A stretch of 64,000 nucleotides of DNA from Terriglobus aquaticus (GCF_025685415.1 NZ_JAGSYB010000001.1:3224001-3288000), one strand, 5' to 3'. Counted from the first letter of the stretch, positions 26,729-35,774 are shown. Made by a program: numbers and translations. The notes: generated by a model not told the origin, from the letters alone.

Positions 26729-28996
26729 TTACTGTGCCGGTGAAGCGGATGCGACCGGAGGTTTCGACGCCATGGTGAAGTCGAGCGTGCCGCCGTTCAC
26801 GATCTCGGAGTGCAGGAGGTACCAGCGGTGCAGAGGTTTGCCGTTGAGCGAGACCGAGCGCACGTAGATGCTGCCGGCCTCGGCGCCCGGAGCGTTGATG
26901 TGCAGCGCCTTGCCGCCGGGCAGGTGCAGGGTCATGTGGTCGAAGCGTGGCGTGCCGATCTGGTACTGCGGCGTGCCCGGCGTAACGGGGTAGAAGCCGA
27001 GCGCGGAGAAGACGTACCAGGCCGACATCTGGCCGGCGTCGTCATTGCCGGTGTAGCCGCCGGGGCCGTCCTTGTAATTGGCGAGCAGGGCATCGTGTAC
27101 GCGACGCTGCGTCTGCGCAGGCGCACCGGCGAAGTTGTACAGGTAGGCGATGTGGTGGCTGGGCTCGTTACCGTGGTTGTAGAAGCCGCCATCGAACAGG
27201 CCGTCCAGCTTCTCCACGAATGCCGCGTTGCCGCCGACCGCGGCGATCAGGCCCGGAACATCCTGCGGAACGAAGAAGGTGTACTGGTAGGGCAGGCCCT
27301 CGGTGATGTAGTGGTAGGGCTTGGTCGGGTCGAAGGGCGAGTCCCAGGTGCCGTCGCGATGGCGGCCGCGCGCGAAGCCGGTTTCCGGGTCGAGTACGTT
27401 GTGCCAGTTGGCGGAGCGCTTGTGCATCGCGGCGGCTTCGGCGGTGTGGCCGAGCGCCGCGGCAAGCTCGCCTACGACGAAATCGTCGTAGGCGTACTCC
27501 AGCGTGCGCGAGACTTGTTCGCCCTTGTGAAAGGCGTCCCTGACCGGGTTTTCGAGCGGGATGTAACCAAGCGCGCTGTAGTCGTCGAGCGCGCGGCGGC
27601 CCTTGCCCAGAACGTACTGGTCGCGCGGCGGCGTGACGGTGGCGTTCTGGTAGATCAGGCGCCAGGCAGAGGCCGTGTCGAAGCCGCGAATGCCCTTGAT
27701 GTACGCGTCGGTGACGATCGCGGCGATGTGGTCGCCGATCATCTCCGAGGTGTAGCTGTTCCATGCGGGGAAGATGGGCAGAAAGCCGCCCTGCTCGCCT
27801 TTGAGGATGAGTGACTCGACCATGGCGGAGTCGCGCTGCGGGTCGAGGATCGTGTAGAGCGGGTGGACGGCGCGGAAGGTGTCCCAGACGGAGTAGTCGT
27901 CGTAGTAGGTACCGGCCGTGTGCTCAATGTGGGTGCCGTCGGCAAAGCGCGGGTAGGTTCCGCTCACGTCGCTGAAGGTGCGGGGCACCAGGCTGGCGTG
28001 GTACAGCGCGGTGTAGAAAACTGTGCGGTCCGCGTGGTTGCCGGCGATGCTGATGCGGCCGAGCTGCTGCTGCCAGGCGGCCTTTGCGCGGTCAGCGATG
28101 GTGTCGAAGTTCCAGGTGGGGATCTCGGCTTGGAGGTTGTGGCGAGCTTCGTCGACGCTGACGAACGAGGTGCCGATGCGGACGCGAACGATGTGGTCGG
28201 GTGGCAGGTCCACGGTGACGTAAGCGCCAACAGGTGTGTTGCCGCCCATCCAGCTAATCCCCGGTCCGATCGACCTGTCCACGGCGACGTTGAACGTGCC
28301 GAAGCTGCGGATGGGAGCGTCGATCTGCAGCACGGCGTGGCCGGAGAAGCCGGCGGGCTGGCCGTTGCCGGCGTAGATGCGGTAGACCGGATTGCTGCCC
28401 GTGATCTCGCCGTGCGCGGCGTCGATATCGACACGGTTCTCGCCGAGGCGCAGGTTCGATTGCAGCACGATGGTCGCGGAGTTCGCGTCGGTGGGATAGC
28501 GGAACTCGAGGATGCCGCTGTGCAGCGTGCCGGTCATCTCGGCGTGAATGCCGCTGTCCGCCAGGTCGACGCTGTAGCGGTAGGGCGTGGCGTGTTCCGT
28601 CGAGTGCGAGAAGGCAGAGGCACGCTCCGCAGGCGTGAGCTTCGTCGCATCGCGCAGCGGCATCACGGTGAAGCTGCCGTAGTCCTGCGCGCAGGAGCCG
28701 CTCAGGAAGTGCGATCCGCGGAAGCCGGAGATCCTCGCGTCGTTGTAGTAGTACGGCGCGATGCACTTGGTTTCGTCGGGCCGTGTTTCCGGTGTCCAGT
28801 CGGACATGGCGAAGGGAACGCCGGCGATGGGAAAGGTCTGGCCGTCATTCGCGGTGCCGACCAGCGGGTGCACCAGGTCGACGGGCGCGTCCGACTGCGC
28901 CATGTGGCCGCGGTCCTGCGCGAATGAGGGCGCGTGTTGCACGCCGCAGGTGAGGGTCAGCGCAATGGCCAGCCCGGTCTTCACAGATCGCATCAT
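26729..28996 (-). CDS. GH92 family alpha-mannosidase
   Basis: This 755-residue secreted enzyme has a signal peptide (about 1-27). GH92 motifs run through its length: VHPLVGTANDGQTFPIAGVPFAM near the N-terminus, SHFLSGSCAQDYGSF, and in the catalytic C-terminal toroid GNDDAGQMSAWYVFSALGFYPV and TPQYQIGTPRFD. GH92 enzymes are calcium-dependent exo-acting alpha-mannosidases (mostly alpha-1,2) that trim mannose from N-glycans or yeast mannan. It lies downstream of a TonB-dependent receptor and upstream of an unknown secreted protein, forming a small glycan-utilisation operon. A terminator between receptor and mannosidase genes may reduce read-through. Confidence 0.93.
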   Translation of the reverse strand: MMRSVKTGLAIALTLTCGVQHAPSFAQDRGHMAQSDAPVDLVHPLVGTANDGQTFPIAGVPFAMSDWTPETRPDETKCIAPYYYNDARISGFRGSHFLSGSCAQDYGSFTVMPLRDATKLTPAERASAFSHSTEHATPYRYSVDLADSGIHAEMTGTLHSGILEFRYPTDANSATIVLQSNLRLGENRVDIDAAHGEITGSNPVYRIYAGNGQPAGFSGHAVLQIDAPIRSFGTFNVAVDRSIGPGISWMGGNTPVGAYVTVDLPPDHIVRVRIGTSFVSVDEARHNLQAEIPTWNFDTIADRAKAAWQQQLGRISIAGNHADRTVFYTALYHASLVPRTFSDVSGTYPRFADGTHIEHTAGTYYDDYSVWDTFRAVHPLYTILDPQRDSAMVESLILKGEQGGFLPIFPAWNSYTSEMIGDHIAAIVTDAYIKGIRGFDTASAWRLIYQNATVTPPRDQYVLGKGRRALDDYSALGYIPLENPVRDAFHKGEQVSRTLEYAYDDFVVGELAAALGHTAEAAAMHKRSANWHNVLDPETGFARGRHRDGTWDSPFDPTKPYHYITEGLPYQYTFFVPQDVPGLIAAVGGNAAFVEKLDGLFDGGFYNHGNEPSHHIAYLYNFAGAPAQTQRRVHDALLANYKDGPGGYTGNDDAGQMSAWYVFSALGFYPVTPGTPQYQIGTPRFDHMTLHLPGGKALHINAPGAEAGSIYVRSVSLNGKPLHRWYLLHSEIVNGGTLDFTMASKPPVASASPAQ

Positions 28997-29019
28997 CAGC
29001 CTCTTGCCAAAAGGGGTCG

Positions 29020-29054
29020 AAAAGAAAGGGCAGCGCCAAGCATAAGCGCTGCCC
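29020..29054 (-). terminator. Terminator between the TonB receptor and GH92 genes
   Basis: On the minus strand GGGCAGCGC, a 9-base loop and GCGCTGCCC are followed by TTTCTTTTC. It lies just after the receptor stop codon, so GH92 is either expressed by partial read-through or has its own promoter. Confidence 0.8.
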
Positions 29055-29066
29055 CGAGGCGAAGGG

Positions 29067-32000
29067 TTAGAAGTTGAACTTGAAGCCGAACTGCACCGTG
29101 CGGTTGAAGCCCGTGGTGCTGGTGATGGTGCCGAGCGACCCGGGGCTGGAGACCGAGGCGTTGGGCGTGCCGAAGTTGGGGTGGTTGAAGATGTTGAACG
29201 ACTCGGCGCGCAACTGCACGCGGTAGCGCTCGCCGAAGTACGTGTTCTTCACCAGGCTCATGTCCCAGTCCTGATAGCCGGGGCCGCGCAGGAGGTTGTA
29301 AGCGGAGTTGCCGTAGGTGAACTGCGACGCGGGTGCGGTGAAGGCAGCCGTGTTGAACCACTGCTGCTTGGTGCGCTTGCTCGGGTACAGCGGCACCCCC
29401 GGAACCCGGTTGGCGCGCGTTGTGCCCACGCCACCCGTTGCGCTGGTGGTGTTCGTCACGCTGAACGGCTGACCCGTCTGCGCGTTCGTGATGCCGGAGA
29501 TTTGCCATCCACCGATGAACTTGTCGACCACCGGGTTCAGGTTGCCGGCGAAGGTCCGGCCGTGGCCGAACGGCAGCTCATACGAGTAGCTGACGGAGAA
29601 GACCTGGGGCGTGATGCCGCCGATGGGCCCGTAGGAATCGTTGGGGGTGAACGTGTTCTGGAAGTTCTCTTCGCCCAGCACGCGCACAAACTGGTACTCG
29701 GCGTTCACCTGCAGGCCCTTGGAGAGCTGCTTGTGCAGGCCGATTTCGAGCGCGTTCATGTTGCTGAAGAAGAGCGGCTCCATGGCGTAGCTGATGGTGG
29801 AAAAGGGCTGGAACGGACGCCGCGGCTGAATCGCTCCGGGAGCCGGGAGCACCGCATTCAGATCGCGGTTCACATTGCCGCTGCCGCCGTAGTTGTTCTG
29901 CTTGCGTGCGCTCTGGCCCACGTAGCCCACGCGCAGGTCGAGGCCCAGCGGGAACTGGTGTTCGATGGCCAGGTTGTACTGCTCGGTATAGGGCGTGACA
30001 GGCTTGTGCACGGCGGTCACGGTCGGGTTGGCACCGGTTGCGCCGGTCAGACTAAACGGCGCGTCCATGGTGAACGTCGGCTTGGTTCCCGTGGGCTGGG
30101 TGAACGTGTTCGCCGCGGAGAACGGGAAGTTGGTGAAGGCCAGGGCCTGCTGGTACGAAGCCGGCAACAGGTTGTAGTAGATGCCGAAGGCGCCGCGCAC
30201 CACCGTGTTGTGCGCCGGCTGGTAGGCGAAGCCGAACCGCGGCGAGATGTTGTTCTTATCCTGACCCAGGTAGCCGAACAGGCTGTGACCCAGACCGGCT
30301 GCCGTGCCCAGCGTGACGTAGGGCGCGTAGGCCGGAATGGTCGACGCGGGCAGTTGCGAGGCGAAGACCACGACCTTGTTCAGGCTCGGCACCCACGTGG
30401 AGTTGGTGCCGTAGGGGTTGTCCAGGAAGACCTGCAGGTCGTAGCGCAGGCCGTAGTTCAGCGTCAGCTTGGGCGTGGCCTTGAAGTCGTCCTGCACGTA
30501 CAGCCCGATCTCGTTGCTGGGATTGCGGTAGCTGATAGCGGAGGGCAGCGGCTGCTGGGTGCTGCTGGGATAGCCGAGCAGGAAGTCGGCGAATGCGACT
30601 TTGGAGTACACGCCGGAGAAGTTGTACGCGCCTCGTGCTGGCGTGCCGGGGATGCTGCCCGCCGCGGCCACGTTGAAGTGATTGTCGAACACGTACGACA
30701 GGCCCGTTTTGATGGAGTGACGGCCGGCGATCTTGGTCAGCGAAGCCACACCCTGCATGTCCTGCTCCAGGTCGCGCGATCCCGTCTCAGAGATGCCCTG
30801 GATATTTGTGATGTTGATGGTCGGCGCGCCCTGGATGGCCTGCGGTCCAAGCCCCGGGATGATTGCGCTGAAGTTCGTGTTCACGTTCTGCGGCGTGCGG
30901 AAGACCGGGATATGCGTGTAGCCCAGGTTCACGTCAAGCAACAGCGTGGGTGAGAAAGTGTGAGTCCAGCCCACGATGCCGTAGGTGGACACTTCGCCGT
31001 CGGCTGAAAGACCGCCCTGCAGGCTATCGTTGCCCACAGTGGGCACCGGGCCGTAGAAGGCTTTCAAAAACGTGCCGCGAATCTGGTTGGTGCTGTTGAT
31101 GTTGTGGTCCAGCCGGAAGAAGTAGCGGCGAATGCTCTGGCTGTACGGCACCTGCTCCGACGTATTCACTGCGCCGGGCGCGGTGTTGGCAGTTGGCAGG
31201 GGCATCAGCAGGTTCATCAGCGCCAGGTCGGGCTTGCTCAGGCGGGCCTGCGGAATCTGATTGTTCGGGAACGGCAGGCCCGTGAGCGGGTCGATGATTC
31301 CGCCGGAAAACGCTGAGAAGTCGCCGTTGCGCATTGCCAGCGTGGGCTGCACGGTGTTCTTTACGGCGGCCTGATCCAGCAGGAACTTCTCATAGCCGAA
31401 CGTGAAGAAGGAGCGATCGTGGCCGTTGTAGTGCGGGAACATGATGGGTCCCGTCACGTTGCCGCCGAACTCGTTGCGTTCGTAATTCGGCCGGGCCGGG
31501 GCTTGGTTGTTCTGGAAGTAGTAATTCTTCGCCGAGGTGCCCTTGCCGCGGTTGTACTCGACCAGCTCGCCGTGCAGCTTGTTGGTGCCGCTGGCGCTGA
31601 CGACGACTACCTGGTTGGGCTGGTTGAACTCGGCGGCGGCGCCGTTGGTGATCACCTTGAACTGGCCGACCAAGTCCAGCGGTGGGATCTCCGCCAGCGG
31701 ACGCTGCAGGGTGATGTAGACGTTGCGGATGCCGTCCAGCGTGAAGTTGGCTCCACCATAGCTGTTGCGGCTGCCGGAGCCAAAGGCCGGGGTCACGCCG
31801 CGGTTGGGCACCTGGTCCTGGGCACCGGCGTTCTGCACGCCCGGAGCGAGCTGCAGGAGGCCGATGACGCTGGTGTGGCTGTTCAGGGGCGTGGCCTGGA
31901 TCGTGGCAGCGTCGATGACGAGGCCTACCGAAGAGTCCTCGGTCTGGATGGCCGGCGGCGTGGCCGAGACGTCGACGGTGGTCTGCTCCGTGCCGATCTT

Positions 32001-32336
32001 GAGGCTGGGGTTGATCTCGGCGCGCTGATCGATGCTGAGAACGAAACCGGTCTGTTCAAAGGTGCCGAACCCCGGGGCCGTAACGCGCACGCGATACGTG
32101 CCGGGCGCCAGTTGCGGCAGAACATACGTCCCGGAGCCGGACGAGGTGACGGTGCGCGACTCGTTGGTTTCAGTCTGCGTGACGGTGACCTGCGCGCCGG
32201 GAACGACGGCGCCGCCGGCGTCCGTGACAGTGCCGGAGATGACGCCGGTGGTGCCCTGGGCGTGGGCGATGCCGCCCAGCATGACCAGGGAGAGAAGAGG
32301 AGCGGTGCGGGTGACCGCCGAGATCGAGAGGCGCAT
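29067..32336 (-). CDS. TonB-dependent receptor with carboxypeptidase-regulatory-like domain (second)
   Basis: This outer-membrane receptor of 1089 residues has a signal peptide (MRLSISAVTRTAPLLS, cleavage after AHAQ). The regulatory-like domain carries GVISGTVTDAGGAVVPGAQV, and a plug domain with TPLNSHTSVIGLLQLAPGVQ follows. The large barrel ends FGFKFNF. The frame is open 381 codons further upstream, but the ATG at 32336 has AAGGAG five bases before it and begins the signal peptide, so the longer version is rejected; it would also run into the divergent regulator gene. Its neighbours (GH92 mannosidase downstream, membrane regulator divergent) suggest that the ligand is a mannose-containing glycan. 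Confidence 0.92.
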   Translation of the reverse strand: MRLSISAVTRTAPLLSLVMLGGIAHAQGTTGVISGTVTDAGGAVVPGAQVTVTQTETNESRTVTSSGSGTYVLPQLAPGTYRVRVTAPGFGTFEQTGFVLSIDQRAEINPSLKIGTEQTTVDVSATPPAIQTEDSSVGLVIDAATIQATPLNSHTSVIGLLQLAPGVQNAGAQDQVPNRGVTPAFGSGSRNSYGGANFTLDGIRNVYITLQRPLAEIPPLDLVGQFKVITNGAAAEFNQPNQVVVVSASGTNKLHGELVEYNRGKGTSAKNYYFQNNQAPARPNYERNEFGGNVTGPIMFPHYNGHDRSFFTFGYEKFLLDQAAVKNTVQPTLAMRNGDFSAFSGGIIDPLTGLPFPNNQIPQARLSKPDLALMNLLMPLPTANTAPGAVNTSEQVPYSQSIRRYFFRLDHNINSTNQIRGTFLKAFYGPVPTVGNDSLQGGLSADGEVSTYGIVGWTHTFSPTLLLDVNLGYTHIPVFRTPQNVNTNFSAIIPGLGPQAIQGAPTINITNIQGISETGSRDLEQDMQGVASLTKIAGRHSIKTGLSYVFDNHFNVAAAGSIPGTPARGAYNFSGVYSKVAFADFLLGYPSSTQQPLPSAISYRNPSNEIGLYVQDDFKATPKLTLNYGLRYDLQVFLDNPYGTNSTWVPSLNKVVVFASQLPASTIPAYAPYVTLGTAAGLGHSLFGYLGQDKNNISPRFGFAYQPAHNTVVRGAFGIYYNLLPASYQQALAFTNFPFSAANTFTQPTGTKPTFTMDAPFSLTGATGANPTVTAVHKPVTPYTEQYNLAIEHQFPLGLDLRVGYVGQSARKQNNYGGSGNVNRDLNAVLPAPGAIQPRRPFQPFSTISYAMEPLFFSNMNALEIGLHKQLSKGLQVNAEYQFVRVLGEENFQNTFTPNDSYGPIGGITPQVFSVSYSYELPFGHGRTFAGNLNPVVDKFIGGWQISGITNAQTGQPFSVTNTTSATGGVGTTRANRVPGVPLYPSKRTKQQWFNTAAFTAPASQFTYGNSAYNLLRGPGYQDWDMSLVKNTYFGERYRVQLRAESFNIFNHPNFGTPNASVSSPGSLGTITSTTGFNRTVQFGFKFNF

Positions 32337-32460
32337 GGGTCTCCTTGAAATGGGTGGAACGCCGGACTGCTGCGCCGGGAACACGTTGCGCGCAAGGTCC
32401 TGTGTGGTGGAACGATTGCGAGAGATTCTGCGAAGATAGAGATACAGGTGGCAACAGGAT

Positions 32461-32480
32461 TTACGGTGAATTGACCGTAA
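32461..32480. promoter_or_regulatory. Inverted repeat, candidate operator 1 of the glycan locus
   Basis: TTACGGT, a 6-base spacer GAATTG and ACCGTAA form a perfect 7-bp inverted repeat. It lies in the 207-base region between the divergent receptor and membrane-regulator genes. A second repeat with the same spacer length lies 30 bp (three helical turns) away. Confidence 0.65.
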
Positions 32481-32492
32481 CTTCGGCGGTTT

Positions 32493-32508
32493 TGCTGGGA
32501 ATTCAGCA
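32493..32508. promoter_or_regulatory. Inverted repeat, candidate operator 2 of the glycan locus
   Basis: TGCTG, a 6-base spacer GGAATT and CAGCA form a 5-bp inverted repeat. Its centre is 30 bp from that of the first repeat, and both spacers contain GAATT. It lies 35 bases before the regulator start codon. Confidence 0.45.
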
Positions 32509-32543
32509 GATCTCACCCCAGGTAAATTGCCAGCAGGCACACC

Positions 32544-33932
32544 ATGGTCGCGGCGCACCAAACCCGAAATCCGCAGGCAGAGGCGCAGTGGGCGCTGGTG
32601 GAGCGGGTGCTCGCCAGCCAGCAGTTTCGCCGCACCGTGCGGCTGCGCGACTTCCTCCGATTCGTGGCCGACCGCAGCATCCACCACCCGGGAACGCCCG
32701 TGCCCGAGCACGAGGTGGGGACGGCGGTGTTTCACCGTGCCGCCAATTACGACACGGGTGCGGACAACATCGTCCGGGTTTCGGCGGGTGACCTTCGCCG
32801 CCGGCTGGAGCAGTACTTCCTGGAGGAGGGTGCCGGGGAGGCCCTGGTATGCGAGATGCCGCGCGGCGGCTACACGCTGGTCTTCCATCCCCGTGAGGCG
32901 GACGCGGTGCAGGCCGCGGAAACCGTTCCGACGGTCGTGGCCTCTGTTGCACCTCCCGGTAACGGGCCCGCCTTTGTCGCCGACGAGCTGCGGGAGCCGG
33001 TACCCAGCGACGCTCTCCGGCACACGTTCGCGGATCGACTCGCGCCGGTTGAGGGCGCTCCCGCCCGGTCCTGGTTCCGCGACGTGCGGACGCTGGTGCT
33101 GGTCACGATATGCCTCTGCCTGGCGGCTCTGACCGGAGCCATGCTGCTGCGGCACGGCCGCGAACCCTGGCAGCAAACGGCACCGCTGCTTGCTATCTGG
33201 GGCGACTTCCTGGCGCCCGGCAGCGGAACGGAAGTCGTGCTGGCGGATAGCAGCTATGCCGTGATCCGCAGCCTGACCCACAAGGCGGTGAGCCTGCAGG
33301 ACTACCTGAATTACCGGTACCGCGACGCTGCGAACGATCCGACCCTGGACCCGTCGACCCGCGCGGCGATCGCAACCATGCTGGCGCGCAACAGCGGCAG
33401 CATTGGCGACTTTGAGGCGGCGAGGAGCATCCTGGCGCTGACACGGCAGCCAGCGCAAGTGGTCATGGGGTCGGCCCACGACTTCACGCCGTCCGTGGTC
33501 AAGAGCAACAACGTGGTGCTGGTAGGCGCCAGCGCGTCAAACCCCTGGGTCACGCTGTACCGCGGCCAGCGCACTCTGGCTATCGAGCAGGACCCCGTGG
33601 ACAACGTGGCGGTGGTGCGCAACCTGCAGCCGGGCCCGGGCGAGCAGGCGGAGTACCGCGTGGCCACCAGCAGCAGCGATGTGAGCGGCTATGCCGTGAT
33701 CTCCATCCTGCACAATATCGACCCGGGCAAGCGCGTCATGATCCTGGAGGGCACCGATTCGCAAGCGACGCTGGCGGCCAGCAACTTTGTGTGCTCGGAA
33801 GCGGGCGCGGCACAAATTGAGAGCGCTCTGCACGGCCGCGAAAACGCTCAGCAGATCGACGTCCTGCTGCGGTCATCGAAGCTGCTGGCCACCACGCTGG
33901 GAGCGAGCATGGTGACGGTGCACGCGCGATAG
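32544..33932 (+). CDS. CadC/ToxR-like membrane-bound winged-helix regulator
   Basis: This 462-residue protein has an N-terminal cytoplasmic winged-helix domain of the OmpR/CadC type (about 15-117; NIVRVSAGDLRRRLEQYFLEEG corresponds to the recognition helix region, and CEMPRGGYTLVF to the C-terminal hairpin). A proline/alanine linker leads to one membrane helix (about 181-202) and a roughly 260-residue periplasmic region I did not recognise. The arrangement is that of one-component membrane transcription factors that sense periplasmic signals directly. It diverges from the TonB receptor gene across a region with two inverted repeats, so it probably regulates that receptor and the GH92 operon. 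The domain assignment rests on reading the pattern and is less certain than the topology. Confidence 0.72.
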   Translation: MVAAHQTRNPQAEAQWALVERVLASQQFRRTVRLRDFLRFVADRSIHHPGTPVPEHEVGTAVFHRAANYDTGADNIVRVSAGDLRRRLEQYFLEEGAGEALVCEMPRGGYTLVFHPREADAVQAAETVPTVVASVAPPGNGPAFVADELREPVPSDALRHTFADRLAPVEGAPARSWFRDVRTLVLVTICLCLAALTGAMLLRHGREPWQQTAPLLAIWGDFLAPGSGTEVVLADSSYAVIRSLTHKAVSLQDYLNYRYRDAANDPTLDPSTRAAIATMLARNSGSIGDFEAARSILALTRQPAQVVMGSAHDFTPSVVKSNNVVLVGASASNPWVTLYRGQRTLAIEQDPVDNVAVVRNLQPGPGEQAEYRVATSSSDVSGYAVISILHNIDPGKRVMILEGTDSQATLAASNFVCSEAGAAQIESALHGRENAQQIDVLLRSSKLLATTLGASMVTVHAR

Positions 33933-33988
33933 CGTTGCCCTCTCCCTTGACGTAAGGCGGCGCACTCCCGTACTTTCATGGGGCATTC

Positions 33989-34108
33989 ATGGTGAACCGA
34001 GATTCCAGCAAGCCTCCCATGGGGAAGGCGATCTTGAGCGACGTCCAGTTCTGGATTCCGCTTGCCGTGCTGGTCGTCGGGCTCGTGCTGCTGATCTGGC
34101 TGCACTGA
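33989..34108 (+). CDS. 39-residue single-helix membrane protein
   Basis: The reading frame encodes a short polar start (MVNRDSSKPPMGKAILSDV) followed by one strong membrane helix (FWIPLAVLVVGLVLLIWLH) reaching the C-terminus. It is too short for usual gene-finding limits. It ends 83 bases before the GRP-type sugar transporter gene on the same strand, so the two may form a transport unit. Similar tiny membrane proteins next to this transporter are, as I recall, seen in other Acidobacteriota. A weak ribosome-binding site is the main doubt. Confidence 0.65.
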   Translation: MVNRDSSKPPMGKAILSDVQFWIPLAVLVVGLVLLIWLH

Positions 34109-34191
34109 TTCGCTTTGGGCTGCGGCGATGGTTTGCGCCGAGCGCGCGTGTGCCTGAGCGGACGATCGATTTCTGAAACGGAGTACCACGC

Positions 34192-35478
34192 TTGAAGACC
34201 GGAACAGACGCCGCTTCCTCGTTGCGATCCTTGCACTCGCTGGGAGTGTTGTGCGGTCTGACGGCGGGCGTGTGGCTGGGGGCGGCCGAGGCACCCACCA
34301 AGCTGGTGACGGCCGGGTTCTCGCCGTTCACGATTTCTCTATGCATGGTGGCGGGTGTGTTCACCGCAAGGTGGACCTTTCCGACCTTGTTGAAGGGAAC
34401 CACGTACGTCTTCGCGGATCTCCTTGAGAAAAAGCACCTGATCGTGTGGGCGATTCTGGCCGGCGCGTTGTGGGCTGTGGCGAACACGCTCACGGTCTTC
34501 GCGGTGCGCGATGTTGGTCTGACGATTGCGTTTCCGCTTTGGAATACGAACTCGCTCGTCGGCCTGCTTTGGGGCAGAGTGCTGTTTGGCGAGTTGAAGG
34601 GCGCGAGTCGCGGCAACATCGCGAAGGTGGTGCTGGGCACCGTGCTGATCATCGCGGCGGCGATCCTGCTGGGCTTCAGCTCGCTGCAAACGGGCAGCAG
34701 CATGGGCACGCACGTGGGCGGCGGTTTGCTGGCGGCGCTGGGTGCCAGCCTGATGTGGGGCACCATGTATGTGCCGTACCGCAAGGCGTACCTGAGCGGC
34801 ATGAACCCGTTGTCGTTTGTCACGGCGTTTACCGTGGGCGAGCTGGTGACCATGCTGGTGCTGGTGTACTCGCTGGATGGTGGCGCGAACGCGCCGGCGT
34901 TCCACTTCTCCGTGATTCGGCCGGTGTTGTTCTGGCTCTTTCTGGGCGGCATGATCTGGGTAGTGGGCGACCTGTTTCAGCAGTTCGCCTGCAAGTACCT
35001 GGGCATCGGGCGCGGCATTCCGTTGTCGAACACGAATCAGTTGTGGGGCCTCGCGTGGGGTGCGCTGGTGTTTGGCGAACTGCGCCACGCAGACAGCGCG
35101 CATCGCATGCTCGTCATTGCGGGCTCGGCGCTGATGATCCTGGGAGCGCTGGCGGTGAGCACGGCAGTGGCTTCGGCGAAGGAACACAGCTCCGTGAATC
35201 AGGCGCTGGCGCGCGAGTGCGACCGCTACGGCCTGGACTACCAGCGCACGCTCGCCGCGCAGGCAGGCGAAGAGTTTGGCGACCGCAGCGAACGCCGGCG
35301 GTGGTGGGACTACGCGATCGTCGCCACGGCATGCGGCGTGTTTATCTTCCTTGCAACGAAGGCGCAACGACCGGCGTTGACGATGAACGGCCGGTGGATC
35401 GCGGTGCTTGCGGTCGTGCTGGTGGTCAGCCTGGTGGCCGCGTCGGTTCGGCTGCAGCGGCAAACACGCTTTTCCTAG
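34192..35478 (+). CDS. GRP-family (glucose/ribose porter type) sugar transporter
   Basis: This 428-residue inner-membrane protein has about 10 helices in the DMT-superfamily arrangement. The GRP-type features include GVWLGAAEAPTKLV near the N-terminus, TIAFPLWNTNSLVGLLWG in the first half and the internal repeat RGIPLSNTNQLWGLAWG in the second half. Such proteins carry monosaccharides driven by ion gradients. An extra hydrophilic loop of about 55 residues precedes the last two helices (EHSSVNQALARECDRYG). Translation probably starts at the TTG at 34192, with CGGAG 9 bases upstream. It follows a tiny membrane protein and precedes a TonB receptor, consistent with sugar uptake across both membranes. 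Confidence 0.88.
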   Translation: MKTGTDAASSLRSLHSLGVLCGLTAGVWLGAAEAPTKLVTAGFSPFTISLCMVAGVFTARWTFPTLLKGTTYVFADLLEKKHLIVWAILAGALWAVANTLTVFAVRDVGLTIAFPLWNTNSLVGLLWGRVLFGELKGASRGNIAKVVLGTVLIIAAAILLGFSSLQTGSSMGTHVGGGLLAALGASLMWGTMYVPYRKAYLSGMNPLSFVTAFTVGELVTMLVLVYSLDGGANAPAFHFSVIRPVLFWLFLGGMIWVVGDLFQQFACKYLGIGRGIPLSNTNQLWGLAWGALVFGELRHADSAHRMLVIAGSALMILGALAVSTAVASAKEHSSVNQALARECDRYGLDYQRTLAAQAGEEFGDRSERRRWWDYAIVATACGVFIFLATKAQRPALTMNGRWIAVLAVVLVVSLVAASVRLQRQTRFS

Positions 35479-35479
35479 G

Positions 35480-35501
35480 TCTGCCTAAAGTGTCAGGCAG
35501 A
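35480..35501 (+). terminator. Weak hairpin after the sugar transporter gene
   Basis: TCTGCCT, an 8-base loop and AGGCAGA form a 7-bp stem immediately downstream of the transporter stop codon. No T-run follows. A further short inverted repeat GTTAG-GAT-CTAAC lies at 35504-35516. Confidence 0.4.
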
Positions 35502-35653
35502 TAGTTAGGATCTAACCAATGCCGTTCTGTTCCAGTTAGGTCAGGACATAGGAACCTCTCGGGTCGTAAGGCAGAGGACCTACGCGGGGAGTGACTTTGC
35601 TGGTACAGGGGTAACGCTCTTCGCGGTGACTCAGGAAATATCTGCAAAAACCC

Positions 35654-35671
35654 TTGACGTAAGCGCTAACG
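35654..35671 (+). promoter_or_regulatory. -35-like element overlapping an imperfect LacI-type operator
   Basis: A -35-like TTGACG (35654-35659) runs into CGTAAGCGCTAACG (35658-35671), which differs by one base from the 14-bp palindrome found upstream of the inositol oxygenase gene and within the tonB promoter. It lies 104 bases before the third TonB receptor gene. No convincing -10 box was seen. Confidence 0.5.
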
Positions 35672-35774
35672 AAGGTGGATTGTGGGTGCCGCCCCGGAAA
35701 GCGACTTTCATCGTGCTGTCACCACAGTCGACGGTCGTTGCCCCAGGATGGAAGTATCCGAACCAGGAGTAAGT

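Noticed and set aside
32337-33479. N-terminal extension of 381 codons on the second TonB receptor frame
   Set aside because: It overlaps the divergent regulator gene, has no recognisable protein sequence, and a good ribosome-binding site and signal peptide start at 32336.
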